DNA of 64,000 nt from Paulinella micropora (GCA_019918135.1 WBZZ01004779.1:1-64000), one strand, 5' to 3'; shown: positions 30,671 through 42,100, counted from the first letter of the stretch. Made by a program: numbers and translations. Notes: generated by a model from the sequence alone, not told the origin.

Positions 30671-33600
30671 ATGGCCAGCGACATTGGCCGTCTACTACTC
30701 TCAATGGATTACAAATACGCGAAGCACGGAGCTACCACTGTGGCCCTTATGGGACAAGGTAGAATCGCCGAAGACCTGGACAATCCCCGTGGGAATGCCT
30801 CTTCGACAGGCTCTGGCCCGATGTCCCAGGATGGGAGGATGAGGGCTCGCGTATATGACGGAATTCCTGAACCACGTGGAGAGGCTATCTTAGCTGCGCC
30901 TCATCCTTCCTCCCCAAACCTGGCACACGGGTCGGCGCTTCAACATAAGGCGAGCGGCGCTATATGGCAGATGGCACCGCCGCCTCGACGGTACCGGCGG
31001 GTAGATCGGTACGACAAGGACGGGCGTAATCTGATTGTCTGGGGGCTCTCAGAACGCGCCAATCTACAGGAGATCGCCTCCAAAATGAGCGGTCTTGGTC
31101 TGGTGGTCCCGGTAATGGAGTGGCAAGGCCAGCGAATGTCTCGTCACCTGGAGCTGGTCTACGAGGACGATGACAGCAGGCAGACGGCGTTGCAGCAACT
31201 CAAACATCTCAAATTCTTCGGCAGAGGGGTCAATGTGGCCCTTGGGCGCAGGTTCAGGGACAGGGAACGTGTCCGAAGGCTTATTCGCATCCATCTGCGT
31301 GGGGAAGCGGCGGTCCGGAAGGAGGAAGCTGCGACGGGATATCGCGTCTTGCCTCTGCATGAAGAATGTGTCGATGATGTGCAGGTGGTGTCTTCGGAAT
31401 TGGCTGCCGATGCACCTAAGTGTGTGTCTGAGTGTGCTGATGTGCATGTGGTGCCCCTGCATTCGGCGGCCAGTGCAGTGGGGGACCAACCTGCGCAAGC
31501 ACCTGCAGAGGGGGGCAGCACGAGGGCGGAAGCCAAGCGCGGCCGTCGGGTCCGGAAACGAGCCAAGAAGCACCGCTCCAAGCAGTTCGATACCGGCTTC
31601 AAGCTACTCGTCGCGAGTCACAACTGGCAGGGTAAAACGGGATACGACAACGTAGGCACGGCGGAATGGGCATCATTCTACAAGCACGAGGGCTGGCTAG
31701 TCATCGGGGCTCAGGAGCACCGCATGGGCAAGAAGCAACTTTCCAAATGCAGCCTGGATGGATTCCGGATTTTTGGAAAACCTGCGGAGGTCAGCGAGAA
31801 AAATCGCTGCAAGGGTGGGGTTCTATTCGCGGTGGCTAACTTCCTTGGTCCGTATTGCAACCTGGTGTCAGCCCCCGTCGACCACCGGCAGCAAGTGTGG
31901 CTGCGTATCGCCTCGGGTGTTACCGGCGCTCAGGATATCTATGTGGGCAACGGCTACTTTCCCCAGGAAACGCAGGAAGAAGAGTCGTCAGAGGCGTATG
32001 CGGCCTGGCAGGCAGCTATAGCTTTTTTTGGAGCCAAAGGTCTTGTGGTCACGGTGGCGGATGCCAACGCGAAGCTCGGGCCGGCATGCAGCCGAAAAGA
32101 GGAGGGCATCGTCGGTCAGCACGGGGAGGTCGATGATAAGGGAGCACCGGTACGTTCGGAGAACGGCAAGAGACTCGCGGCTGTCCTCGTCGCTACGGGC
32201 CTGCGAAATCTGAGCGGCTTCTCGTGCCCAGTGGAAGGGTCCTACTGGTGGTCCCGGCGTGAGCAGCGCGGCATGGGCACAGGCAAGCACCTCCTCGATT
32301 ACATCTGCGCGTCGCCTGGCTTGGCATCTGGAGCAAAGTTCGGAGTATGCGAAGATGATCTTGATACGGACCACAAGGCAGTATGGGCCGAACTGACGTG
32401 GAGCGGCCAGCGCCGGCCAAAGCGGGCTGCGAAACCTTACAGGTCCTTTCGTGTTGATAAGCTTATTGGTGCTGGTGTCTCGGGTAATGATCACGCTGCG
32501 AAGCAAGCGCTGGATTATCTACGCGACAAGTTCGATGACGTATTCCAGCATTGCCTACAGAAGCTTGGAGTGCATCAGCTGCCTGAGCTTGACCTATCGG
32601 GTGGTGCCGACAGCCAACGGGTGGTAGATGACGTCACCGAGCGAGTGGCGCAGTCCTTCCGAATGGCGGCGCACCGGGTCCTTGGCTCCAGATGTATACG
32701 ACCCCGTTTCACCAACAATTGGTTCGACGGGGAGCTAAAGGAGCTCATTCAACAGCGCCGGGAGGCCTACGCAGCATACAGGAGGGATGAATCGAATGCG
32801 GAAGCCCGTCTGAATTGGCTACGGCTCCGCAAGCAAATTCGGAAGGCAACTCGGGCCAAGAAGTCCGCCTCCTTCAAGCAAGTGCAGGAAGAAGCGGTCA
32901 AATGTCAACGCGAGCAATCCTCAAAGCGCTTTTGGCTACTCGCGAAGCGGCTTGGCGGGGCACGCAGAACGAAGGTCTCCGCGCCGGTGCAAAGGGAGGA
33001 TGGCTCACTGGCGTGTACGCTGCCGGAAAAGGTCGCTCGGTGGGAGGAATTTCGGAAAAATTCGGTGAAGCCACGGGAAAATCCGGCAAGTGCGGCTGTT
33101 GTGGTGGAGTGCTGTGCAGAAGCAGGCTCGCTGGAGTGGGAGGAAGCCGAAGCTAAGCGGCAGTTCCACTGGAACGATCGCTTCAGAGATGAGGTGGCCC
33201 GGGCTATGAAGGAGCACGAAGTAGGTGAAGACACTTGCGAAGAGCTGGACAAGCCGTTCACGCAAGAGGAGGTCCTTGCAAGGCAACGTGCCCTGAATAA
33301 CCACAAAGCTTGTGGCGAGGACAAAGTGAAGAACGAGATGCTCAAGTATGGCGGCGCCTACATCAATGGCTACTTAACGCAGTACTTCAACTGGATTCGA
33401 GAAGCCGAGAGGACTCCAAAAGCTTGGGGCAAGGGAATCATCGTCAATATCCCCAAGGGTGGGGATCCTACGGATCCTGACAACTGGAGGGATATCTCGA
33501 TTATTAGTTGCCTTGGTAAGCTGTATCTGTCCTTATTAGCTACTCGTCTAACGCTCTTCGTGGATGGCCCGGATAAGCTACGTCCAGAGCAGGGAGGCTT

Positions 33601-35770
33601 CCGCCCGGGGCGTCGCACTACGGATCAGGTCTTTACCCTTTGGCAGAGGTTGAAGGGGCGTCAGCAGCAGAAGCGGGAGTCGTATGTCCTGTTCGTCGAT
33701 CTACGCAAGGCTTTCCCGTCTGTTTGGAGAGATGGCCTATTTGAGAGGCTCTGGAAGCTGGGTGTAAGGGGCAAGTTCTGGCGCACGCTACGCAGGTGCT
33801 ACGAGCAGACTTCGTCGCAAGTGCTAGTTGATGGAGCACTCACCCCCGAAGTACTGGAGGGTGTAGGCGTCCAACAGGGGTCCCCTCTCTCTCCCACACT
33901 CTTCAACGTCTTTATGGATGAGCTGTGTGATCGGCTGGCGAGTGCCCTCAAGATCACGGATGTGAAGCGGCTGAACGACATCAAGGCACTTCTATACGCG
34001 GACGACGTGGCCCTCATCGCTCACAGTCGCACCGAGCTCCAGAAGATGGTCAATGTTGTGGCCAAGTTCGCGGAAGATTACCGGCTGGAAGTCAACTTGA
34101 AGCCCGGCAAGACGGAAATCATGCCCATTTACACGTCGAGCAAGGCGAAACGACCAAGTATCAGGGAGCGAGGTGAGCCCGTGGTGTGGTTTCGCGGCCA
34201 GAAGCTTTGTGTCACCAGTCAGTACAAGTACCTGGGAGTGGTTATCACCGACGACCTGAAGTGGAAGGAGCAGGCCCTGCGGGCTACGCGTGTCACTGAA
34301 GTCGCCACCGCAGGTTGGTACTCTTTGTGGTGTGCAGGTGAGATACAAGCTAGGTATCGTCTCATGTGCTGGAATCAACTTGTGGGGGCCAAGCTGAAGT
34401 ACGCCTTCGATGTCTGGCGTGCCCCCGTATCGCAGCTCACCAAGCTGGAGGCAGCAATGCTGCGCCCCATGAGGATGATTCTCGGCATCAGCCCTAAGAC
34501 AAGCAAGTGGATTACACTCTTTCTGGCGCGCTCTTTGAGTGCGGAGCGTTTGCGGCGGGCGGCGCAACTGAAGTTCTATGGACGGCTGCGTGTTCTACCG
34601 GAGAAGCGATTTCCTGTCATCGCATCTCAAGTCAAATCCGACTGGACTGCGGAGGCCGAAGGCGCTATCAGGGACTCAATGGATCTACAACAAGGGCTTC
34701 AGGAGCTCCTAAATAGCTCAGAGAAGGACCTCGAGGGTTGGAGTTCGACTGTGGACAAGTGGGCCCTTCAGCAGGACGTCAAGATGGTGCAGCAACTGAT
34801 GTGGGACAAGCGAGAGGCAGGCAGCGATCTTACTGATGGCCTGCGAGTCATCCTAAGACAAGTCTTTGGAACTAAGGAGTTCCCAAGATGGGTAGCCCTT
34901 GATGATGCGCATTATAATCTGCTTCGGAGAAGGTTGCTCAGCTGCAACAACCGCCTTCGGTTGTACCGCAGCAAGTTGGTCAGTGGCATGTCCCCTCGCT
35001 GCTTCTGTTGTCATGATGATGTCAATGAGTCCCTTGCGCACTTCTTATGGGATTGCCCCATGCATGAGGCGAGACGTAAGCAGCTGTTGCTGAGTATGCA
35101 GAGGCTCGGTGGCATGGCTGTGGGGGGTGCTGAGGGGGATGGAGGGAGTGAGGAGGGTGGTGAGGTCGTAGGCGGTGAGGTTGTGGTGGAGGATGTGTTG
35201 CTTGGGCGGGAGCGGGAGGGCTCTGTGCGGCAGGGTTGGGATGATATGTCGCCTGTGGATCAATCACGATTGTTTTGTAAGTTTTTTCAGGGGAAGTCGC
35301 GCTTCCGCAGTAACTTTAGGCTTGCTGCGTTGTTAGGGGTTACAGCGTTGCGTCCCCCTCCAAAGTTGGATGTGTTGTTTGGATCATATGTGTCTGAGTG
35401 TTGGTCTGCTAGGGAGGGTAAAAGGGAGGAGCTTGGGGTGGAGGATGGGGGCGAGGAGGTGATTGACCTCACTGAGGTTCCATCAGCTTCTGTCCCACCC
35501 TCTCCCCAAGTGACGTTGATGTTGCGCGGCGCGGCCGTCCGCGCAGTGTGGACGTCCTGGCTAGAGAGAGGGGTTCGGGAGCGCAGCGTAGTGTCTCCGA
35601 GTTCTTCTCTTCAGCTAACACCCTCGCATCTAGCTCTTCATGCACTTCACAGCCCCCATCTGCCCCTGCTGTTGCTGTTGCTGCTATGTCTGTTTGGTGT
35701 TCTGACAATGCGTTGGGATCGGCTGACCCCGGTGACCCAATGGAGGCACATGTCCAGGATCTGGATCTGA
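30671..35770 (+). CDS. LINE polyprotein: RRM-like domain, APE endonuclease, reverse transcriptase, CCHC finger (1699 aa)
   Basis: Copies element RNA into a nicked chromosomal target. ATG 30671 is the first in-frame Met after TAA 30653-30655. Domains (residues approximate): RRM-like 118-208 (NLIVWGLSE ... HLELVYEDD ... DRERVRRLI), as in ORF1 proteins of L1/Jockey-type LINEs; basic stretch 287-306; APE endonuclease 312-577 with SHNWQG, AQEH, VADANAKLG, LLDYI and TDH, i.e. all catalytic positions; RT 921-1200 with GFRPGR, FVDLRKAF, QQGSPLSP, YADD (1110-1113) and YLGVVI...LKW; zinc finger 1445-1463 (C-X2-C-X9-H-X4-C); then an acidic Gly/Glu-rich stretch. A 1-bp loss near 35510 puts the last ~90 residues in a different frame from the other copies, giving an odd Leu-rich end. 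One fused ORF rather than ORF1 plus ORF2. Confidence 0.93.
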   Translation: MASDIGRLLLSMDYKYAKHGATTVALMGQGRIAEDLDNPRGNASSTGSGPMSQDGRMRARVYDGIPEPRGEAILAAPHPSSPNLAHGSALQHKASGAIWQMAPPPRRYRRVDRYDKDGRNLIVWGLSERANLQEIASKMSGLGLVVPVMEWQGQRMSRHLELVYEDDDSRQTALQQLKHLKFFGRGVNVALGRRFRDRERVRRLIRIHLRGEAAVRKEEAATGYRVLPLHEECVDDVQVVSSELAADAPKCVSECADVHVVPLHSAASAVGDQPAQAPAEGGSTRAEAKRGRRVRKRAKKHRSKQFDTGFKLLVASHNWQGKTGYDNVGTAEWASFYKHEGWLVIGAQEHRMGKKQLSKCSLDGFRIFGKPAEVSEKNRCKGGVLFAVANFLGPYCNLVSAPVDHRQQVWLRIASGVTGAQDIYVGNGYFPQETQEEESSEAYAAWQAAIAFFGAKGLVVTVADANAKLGPACSRKEEGIVGQHGEVDDKGAPVRSENGKRLAAVLVATGLRNLSGFSCPVEGSYWWSRREQRGMGTGKHLLDYICASPGLASGAKFGVCEDDLDTDHKAVWAELTWSGQRRPKRAAKPYRSFRVDKLIGAGVSGNDHAAKQALDYLRDKFDDVFQHCLQKLGVHQLPELDLSGGADSQRVVDDVTERVAQSFRMAAHRVLGSRCIRPRFTNNWFDGELKELIQQRREAYAAYRRDESNAEARLNWLRLRKQIRKATRAKKSASFKQVQEEAVKCQREQSSKRFWLLAKRLGGARRTKVSAPVQREDGSLACTLPEKVARWEEFRKNSVKPRENPASAAVVVECCAEAGSLEWEEAEAKRQFHWNDRFRDEVARAMKEHEVGEDTCEELDKPFTQEEVLARQRALNNHKACGEDKVKNEMLKYGGAYINGYLTQYFNWIREAERTPKAWGKGIIVNIPKGGDPTDPDNWRDISIISCLGKLYLSLLATRLTLFVDGPDKLRPEQGGFRPGRRTTDQVFTLWQRLKGRQQQKRESYVLFVDLRKAFPSVWRDGLFERLWKLGVRGKFWRTLRRCYEQTSSQVLVDGALTPEVLEGVGVQQGSPLSPTLFNVFMDELCDRLASALKITDVKRLNDIKALLYADDVALIAHSRTELQKMVNVVAKFAEDYRLEVNLKPGKTEIMPIYTSSKAKRPSIRERGEPVVWFRGQKLCVTSQYKYLGVVITDDLKWKEQALRATRVTEVATAGWYSLWCAGEIQARYRLMCWNQLVGAKLKYAFDVWRAPVSQLTKLEAAMLRPMRMILGISPKTSKWITLFLARSLSAERLRRAAQLKFYGRLRVLPEKRFPVIASQVKSDWTAEAEGAIRDSMDLQQGLQELLNSSEKDLEGWSSTVDKWALQQDVKMVQQLMWDKREAGSDLTDGLRVILRQVFGTKEFPRWVALDDAHYNLLRRRLLSCNNRLRLYRSKLVSGMSPRCFCCHDDVNESLAHFLWDCPMHEARRKQLLLSMQRLGGMAVGGAEGDGGSEEGGEVVGGEVVVEDVLLGREREGSVRQGWDDMSPVDQSRLFCKFFQGKSRFRSNFRLAALLGVTALRPPPKLDVLFGSYVSECWSAREGKREELGVEDGGEEVIDLTEVPSASVPPSPQVTLMLRGAAVRAVWTSWLERGVRERSVVSPSSSLQLTPSHLALHALHSPHLPLLLLLLLCLFGVLTMRWDRLTPVTQWRHMSRIWI

Positions 35771-35790
35771 TGCTATAGTCTGAGGAAGCC

Positions 35791-35878
35791 TATTATTATT
35801 ATTATTATTATTATATTATTATTATTATTATTATTATTATTTTATTATTATTATTATTTTATATTATTATTATTATTA
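35791..35878 (+). repeat. Interrupted (TAT)n microsatellite, LINE copy 3 tail
   Basis: Broken by TATATT and TTTT variants, so less regular than the other tails. Confidence 0.9.
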
Positions 35879-36048
35879 GGGAGTACATAGGCCATCGGTC
35901 CTTTCATGGGCTGATTGGTATAAAGCTCCTAGAGTAATGTTCTATGCCGTCACTTCCTTTATTCCACCGATTGGTGTGGAGACTTTCCTTATGGAATGGA
36001 GGACTGGATGCACATGGCCTTTTGGCTCAGCAATTGGCAGGAGATACA
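35879..36048 (+). mobile_element. G element
   Basis: One C missing in CCTTTC and the final CAC lost (GATACATATT). Confidence 0.85.
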
Positions 36049-36095
<47 letters not shown>

Positions 36096-36104
36096 TATTA
36101 TTAT

Positions 36105-36369
36105 GGACACCGTGATAGCCCAGTGGTCAAGTTCTACCATCTGGGCCCTGTCGCCAGTTCGATTCCCGTCGGTGCCACCAGTATTTTCATTGAACATACC
36201 GATCCGTCTGGACCAGTATTTTCATTGAACATACCGGCCCGTCTGGAAGTGTTGGAACTGCCCTTGCGGGGGTGTCATTACAGCTATCGTCAATTCTTCG
36301 TACTCCCCTCACGGGTGAGACGATGGAGGCGCATGTGCAGAAATGCATCAGCCATTGACAGAGAAGCAC
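36105..36369 (+). mobile_element. SINE, full length
   Basis: Main subfamily, CATTACAGCTATC variant in the 3' part. Confidence 0.9.
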
Positions 36370-36403
36370 TATTATTATTATTATTTTTATTATTATTATC
36401 AGT

Positions 36404-36670
36404 GGCACCGCGATAGCCCAGTGGTTAAAGTCTACCATCTGGGCCCTGTCGCCAGTTCGATTCCCGTCGGTGCCACCAGTATTTTCATTGAACATACCGG
36501 TCTATTTCTGGACCAGTATTTTCATTGAACATATCGGCCCGTCTGGAAGTGTTGGAACTGCCCTTGCGGGGGTGTCATTAGAGCTTATCGTCAATTCTTC
36601 GTACTCCCCTCACGGGTGAGACGATGGAGGCGCATGTGCAGAAATGCATCAGCCATTGACAGAGAAGCAC
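36404..36670 (+). mobile_element. SINE, GGCACCGCG head variant
   Basis: Perfect 7-bp acceptor-like pairing and TGGTTAAAG in the head; body of the main type with CCGGTCTATTTCTGG. Confidence 0.88.
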
Positions 36671-36716
<46 letters not shown>

Positions 36717-36744
36717 ATTATTATTATCATTATTATTATTATTA
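36671..36744 (+). repeat. Interrupted (TAT)n microsatellite
   Basis: Contains the TATAATTATT and CATT breaks also found at 45173-45246. Confidence 0.92.
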
Positions 36745-36915
36745 GGGAGTACATAGGCCATCGGTCCTTTCCATGGGCTGATTGGTATAAAGCTCCTAGA
36801 GTAATGTTCTATGCCGTCACTTCCTTTATTCCACCGATTGGTGTGGAGACTTTCCTTATGGAATGGAGGACTGGATGCACATGGCCTTTTGGCTCAGCAA
36901 TCGGCAGGAGTACAC
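36745..36915 (+). mobile_element. G element
   Basis: AATCGGCAGGAGTACAC end (one G fewer than its counterpart at 45247). Confidence 0.85.
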
Positions 36916-36946
<31 letters not shown>

Positions 36947-37208
36947 GGACACCGTGATAGCCCAGTGGTCAAGTTCTACCATCTGGGCCCTGTCGCCAGT
37001 TCGATTCCCGTCGGTGCCACCAGTATTTTCATTGAACGTACGATCCGTCTGGAGTATTTTCATTGAACATACCGGCCCGTCTGGAAGTGTTGGAACTGCC
37101 CTTGCGGGGGTGTCATTAGAGCTTATCGTCAATTCTTCGTACTCCCCTCACGGGTGAGACGATGGAGGCGCATGTGCAGAAATGCATCAGCCATTGACAG
37201 AGAAGCAC
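36947..37208 (+). mobile_element. SINE, full length with small deletion
   Basis: GAACGTACGATCCGTCTGGAG variant in the body, lacking the second ACC. Counterpart at 45453. Confidence 0.88.
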
Positions 37209-37241
<33 letters not shown>

Positions 37242-37507
37242 GGACACCGTGATAGCCCAGTGGTCAAGTTCTACCATCTGGGCCCTGTCGCCAGTTCGAT
37301 TCCCGTCGGTGCCACCAGTATTTTCATTGAACATACCGATCCGTCTGGACCAGTATTTTCATTGAACATACCGGCCCGTCTGGAAGTGTTGGAACTGCCC
37401 TTGCGGGGGTGTCATTAGAGCTTATCGTCAATTCTTCGTACTCCCCTCACGGGTGAGACGATGGAGGCGCATGTGCAGAAATGCATCAGCCATTGACAGA
37501 GAAGCAC
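37242..37507 (+). mobile_element. SINE, full length
   Basis: Main subfamily; counterpart at 45749. Confidence 0.9.
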
Positions 37508-37564
<57 letters not shown>

Positions 37565-37566
37565 TA
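37508..37566 (+). repeat. (TAT)n microsatellite
   Basis: About 19 units, ending TTACTA. Confidence 0.95.
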
Positions 37567-37739
37567 GGGAGTACATAGGCCATCGGTCCCTTTCCATGGG
37601 CAGATTGGTATGAAGCTCCTAGAGTAATGTTCTATGCCGTCACTTCCTTTATTCCACCGATCGGTGTGGAGACTTTCCTTATGGAATGGAGGACTGGATG
37701 CACATGGCCTTTTGGCTCAGCAATTGGCAGGAGATACAC
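37567..37739 (+). mobile_element. G element
   Basis: GATCGGTGTGG variant before a C element. Confidence 0.85.
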
Positions 37740-37773
37740 TATTATTATCGTTATTATTATTATTATTATTATT

Positions 37774-38116
37774 CAGCCCAATGGCCTCAAGGCGTTAAAC
37801 TGTGACGCCAACTCATAACCCTTTGGTGGTAGATGCTGGGGAGGAGGGTCGTTGCGCGCGTAAAAGATCTTAAACTCCGCATATGCTGGTTGATAGCCCA
37901 GGACCCAGCAGACACCAGCTTGTTATGGGTGGGGTTTCGAGGCAGCTCTAGTAACCTCGGCTTAGTGCAGTCTTGCCCTCAGGAGCTCCATCGGTGGCCC
38001 CGATCATCAGGCGAGAGACTGACACGGGGGGGTGGAGGACCTCGAACAAGGGTATTGGAGGCTTATGTCCGTTGAGGATATGCCATTAGCTGCATCAGTA
38101 CGCCTCAGATAAAGTA

Positions 38117-38119
<3 letters not shown>
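37774..38119 (+). mobile_element. C element
   Basis: Shares ACCAGCTTG with the copy at 46284, against ACCAGATTG at 21676 and 29266. Confidence 0.8.

Positions 38120-38194
<75 letters not shown>
38120..38194 (+). repeat. (TAT)n microsatellite between C element and LINE copy 4
   Basis: About 25 units. Confidence 0.95.
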
Positions 38195-38494
38195 GGAGGG
38201 GTGCACAAGATGGCACTCCATGGGAAGAGGAGGTGGTTGGGCCTCTCCCCACGAAGGTGACCGCTTGGGGAGGGCGGTCACCGGGATATGCGCAACTCTC
38301 AACTGGGCATTTACTCGGTAGGGGTTCGGCCAGGCAGGTTGTGGGGTTGTCTGTTGGATTGTTGGTTGGCTCGTTTTTCTTGGCTGTTGGGTTGGGTCTG
38401 GTTTCCTGGTTAGCCCATTTTCGCCGAATTTCCTGCCGAGTAAATGCCTGGGGGCTTCCAGTTCCGGTTTGGTGATCTTGTTGAGGTGAGCATT

Positions 38495-38633
38495 GGAGGA
38501 AACAGTACCGAGATGGGTTGAAGATAGGATTCACATTGAGCCGAGATGGGGCCGAGTTGGCCTGTTCCAACTCGGCTCCATTTCGGCTTCATGTTAATCC
38601 TATCTTCATCCTATCTGGGTTTTGTCTCCTCCC
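38495..38633 (+). repeat. Long inverted repeat in LINE 5' UTR, copy 4
   Basis: As at 201-340, with one G fewer at the outer end. Confidence 0.85.
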
Positions 38634-39184
38634 TATCTTCGCTTCTTCGGGGTTGCATAACTGGAATACATGATGACGCGCACGTTGGAGAGGGGCTTCA
38701 GTCGGTCCCAATGCCTTGCCAGTGCCTTGCTGCGTTGCCGTGCCTTGCCCCATGCAGTCACACCCTCCACCGTTGCATTTCTAACTGAGCAGCTTCGGCT
38801 GGGATTACTATACTTGTCTGTAAGACCCTATAGGTACCGCTAGGTTCGCGCCTTCTATACCCACGTGGGGGAAGGAGTTTCAGCGGCACGCCGTCCGATC
38901 TGGCTCCACTCGGGGACACCCGTACCTCATGATGTGTATTGTTAGGAGCTGCTGAAAGTCCATATGGCATGAGAGTAGAGGCGTTGGCGATGCGATGGAG
39001 AGTGTGTGTAGCGCGTGAGGCAGGTTCTGGCGACGCTGGGGGTGCTGGCGGGCGCCGAAGGGCACGAAGCGACGCGGCAGCGTCCAGTGACACCGGCGGA
39101 AATGCGTGTAGTGTGTGTTGCAGATACCGCCGATGCTATTTGCATGGGCGGGCGCTTTCCTCGGCGTAAAGAGGCGCGGCGGTG

Positions 39185-42100
39185 ATGGCCAGTGACATTG
39201 GCCGTCTACTACTCTCAATGGATTACAAATACGCGAAGCACGGAGCTACCACTGTGGCCCTTATGGGACAGGGTAGAATCGCCGAAGACCTGGACAATCC
39301 CCGTGGGAATGCCTCTTCGACAGGCTCTGGCCCGATGTCCCAGGATGGGAGGATGAGGGCTCGCGTATATGACGGAATTCCTGAACCACGTGGAGAGGCT
39401 ATCTTAGCTGCGCCTCATCCTTCCTCCCCAAACCTGGCACACGGGTCGGCGCTTCAACATAAGGCGAGCGGCGCTATATGGCAGATGGCACCGCCGCCTC
39501 GACGGTACCGGCGGGTAGATCGGTACGACAAGGACGGGCGTAATCTGATTGTCTGGGGCTCTCAGAACGCGCCAATCTACAGGAGATCGCCTCCAAAATG
39601 AGCGGTCTTGGTCTGGTGGTCCCGGTAATGGAGTGGCAAGGCCAGCGAATGTCTCGTCACCTGGAGCTGGTCTACGAGGACGATGACAGCAGGCAGACGG
39701 CGTTGCAGCAACTCAAACATCTCAAATTCTTTGGCAGAGGGGTCAATGTGGCCCTTGGGCGCAGGTTCAGGGACAGGGAACGTGTCCGAAGGCTTATTCG
39801 CATCCATCTGTGTGGGAAAGCGGCGGTCCGGAAGGAGGAAGCTGCGACGGGATATCGCGTCTTGCCTCTGCATGAAGAATGTGTCGATGATGTGCAGGTG
39901 GTGTCTTCGGAATTGGCTGCCGATGCACCTAAGTGTGTGTCTGAGTGTGCTGATGTGTATGTGGTGCCCCTGCATTCGGCGGCCAGTGCAGTGGGGGACC
40001 AACCTGCGCAAGCACCTGCAGAGGGGGCAGCACGAGGGCGGAAGCCAAGCGCGGCCGTCGGGTCCGGAAACGAGCCAAGAAGCACCGCTCCAAGCAGTTC
40101 GATACCGGCTTCAAGCTACTCGTCGCGAGTCACAACTGACAGGGTAAAACGGGATACGACAACGTAGGCACGGCGGAATGGGCATCATTCTACAAGCACG
40201 AGGGCTGGCTAGTCATCGGGGCTCAGGAGCACCGCATGGGCAAGAAGCAACTTTCCAAATGCAGCCTGGATTGATTCCGGATTTTTGGAAAACCTGCGGA
40301 GGTCAGCGAGAAAAATCGCTGCAAGGGTGGGGTTCTATTCACGGTGGCTAACTTCCTTGGTCCGTATTGCAACCTGGTGTCAGCCCCCGTCGACCACCGG
40401 CAGCAAGTGTGGCTGCGTATCGCCTCGGGTGTTACCGGCGCTCAGGATATCTATGTGGGCAACGGCTACTTTCCCCAGGAAACGCAGGAAGAAGAGTCGT
40501 CAGAGGCGTATGCGGCCTGGCAGGCAGCTATAGCTTTTTTGGAGAGCCAAAGGTCTTGTGGTCACGGTGGCGGATGCCAACGCGAAGCTCGGGCCGGCAT
40601 GCAGCCAAAAAGAGGAGGGCATCGTCGGTCAGCACGGGGAGGTCGATGATAAGGGAGCACCGGTACGCTTCGGAGAACGGCAAGAGACTCGCGGCTGTCC
40701 TCGTCGCTACGGGCCTGCGAAATCTGAGCGGCTTCTCGTGCCCAGTGGAAGGGTCCTACTGGTGGTCCCGGTGTGAGCAGCGCTGCATGGGCACAGGCAA
40801 GCACCTCCTCGATTACATCTGCGCGTCGCCTGGCTTGGCATCTGGAGCAAAGTTCGGAGTATGCGAAGATGATCTTGATACGGACCACAAGGCAGTATGG
40901 CCGAACTGACGTGGAGCGGCCAGCGCCGACCAAAGCGGGCTGCGAAACCTTACAGGTCCTTTCGTGTTGATAAGCTTATTGGTGCTGTCTCGGGTAATGA
41001 TCACGCTGCGAAGCAAGCGCTGGATTATCTACGCGACAAGTTCGATGACGTATTCCAGCATTGTCTACAGAAGCTTGGAGTGCATCAGCTGCCTGAGCTT
41101 GACCTATCGGGTGGTGCCGACAGCCAACGGGTGGTAGATGACGTCACCGAGCGAGTGGCGCATTCCTTCCGAATGGCGGCGCACCGGGTCCTTGGCTCCA
41201 GATGTATACGACCCCGTTTCACCAACAATTGGTTCGACGGGGAGCTAAAGGAGCTCATTCAACAGCGCCGGGAGGCCTACGCAGCATACAGGAGGGATGA
41301 ATCGAATGCGGAAGCCCGTCTGAATTGGCTACGGCTCCGCAAGCAAACTCGGAAGGCAACTCGGGCCAAGAAGTCCGCCTCCTTCGAGCAAGTGCAGGAA
41401 GAAGCGGTCAAATGTCAACGCGAGCAATCCTCAAAGCGCTTTTGGCTACTCGCGAAGCGGCTTGGCGGGGCACGCAGAACGAAGGTCTCCGCGCCGGTGC
41501 AAAGGGAGGATGGCTCACTGGCGTGTACGCTGCCGGAAAAGATCGCTCGGTGGGAGGAATTTCGGAAAAATTCAGTGAAGCCACGGGAAAATCCGGCTAG
41601 TGCGGCTGTTGTGGTGGAGTGCTGTGCAGAAGCAGGCTCGCTGGAGTGGGAGGAAGCCGAAGCTAAGCGGCAGTTCCACTGGAACGATCGCTTCAGAGAT
41701 GAGGTGGCACGGGCTATGAAGGAACACGAAGTAGGTGAAGACACTTGCGAAGAGCTGGACAAGCCGTTCACGCAAGAGGAGGTCCTTGCAAGGCAACGTG
41801 CCCTGAATAACCACAAAGCTTGTGGCGAGGACAAAGTGAAGAACGAGATGCTCAAGTATGGCGGCGCCTACATCAATGGCTACTTAACGCAGTACTTCAA
41901 CTGGATTCGAGAAGCCGAGAGGACTCCAAAAGCTTGGGGCAAGGGAATCATCGTCAATATCCCCAAGGGTGGGGATCCTACGGATCCTGACAACTGGAGG
42001 GATATCTCGATGATCAGTTGCCTTGGTAAGCTGTATCTGTCCTTATTAGCTACTCGTCTAACGCTCTTCGTGGATGGCCCGGATAAGCTACGTCCAGAGC

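Larger units (their letters stand above)
29681..35790 (+). mobile_element. LINE copy 3 (~6.1 kb), the least damaged copy
   Basis: Complete 5' and 3' ends, a ~990 bp 5' UTR and a single long ORF. It lacks every lesion shared by copies 1, 2, 4 and 5, and has extra bases they lost (8 bp near 34962; GGTGTC for GTC near 32474). A caveat is a 1-bp loss near 35510 affecting only the C-terminal tail. The best candidate in the window for a once-active source element. Confidence 0.95.

Noticed and set aside
33992..34567. Conserved antisense frames inside the LINE (e.g. 191 codons here, repeated in copies 2, 4 and 5)
   Set aside because: They mirror the well-conserved RT frame on the other strand and contain no recognisable domain; their recurrence follows from the copies being duplicates.
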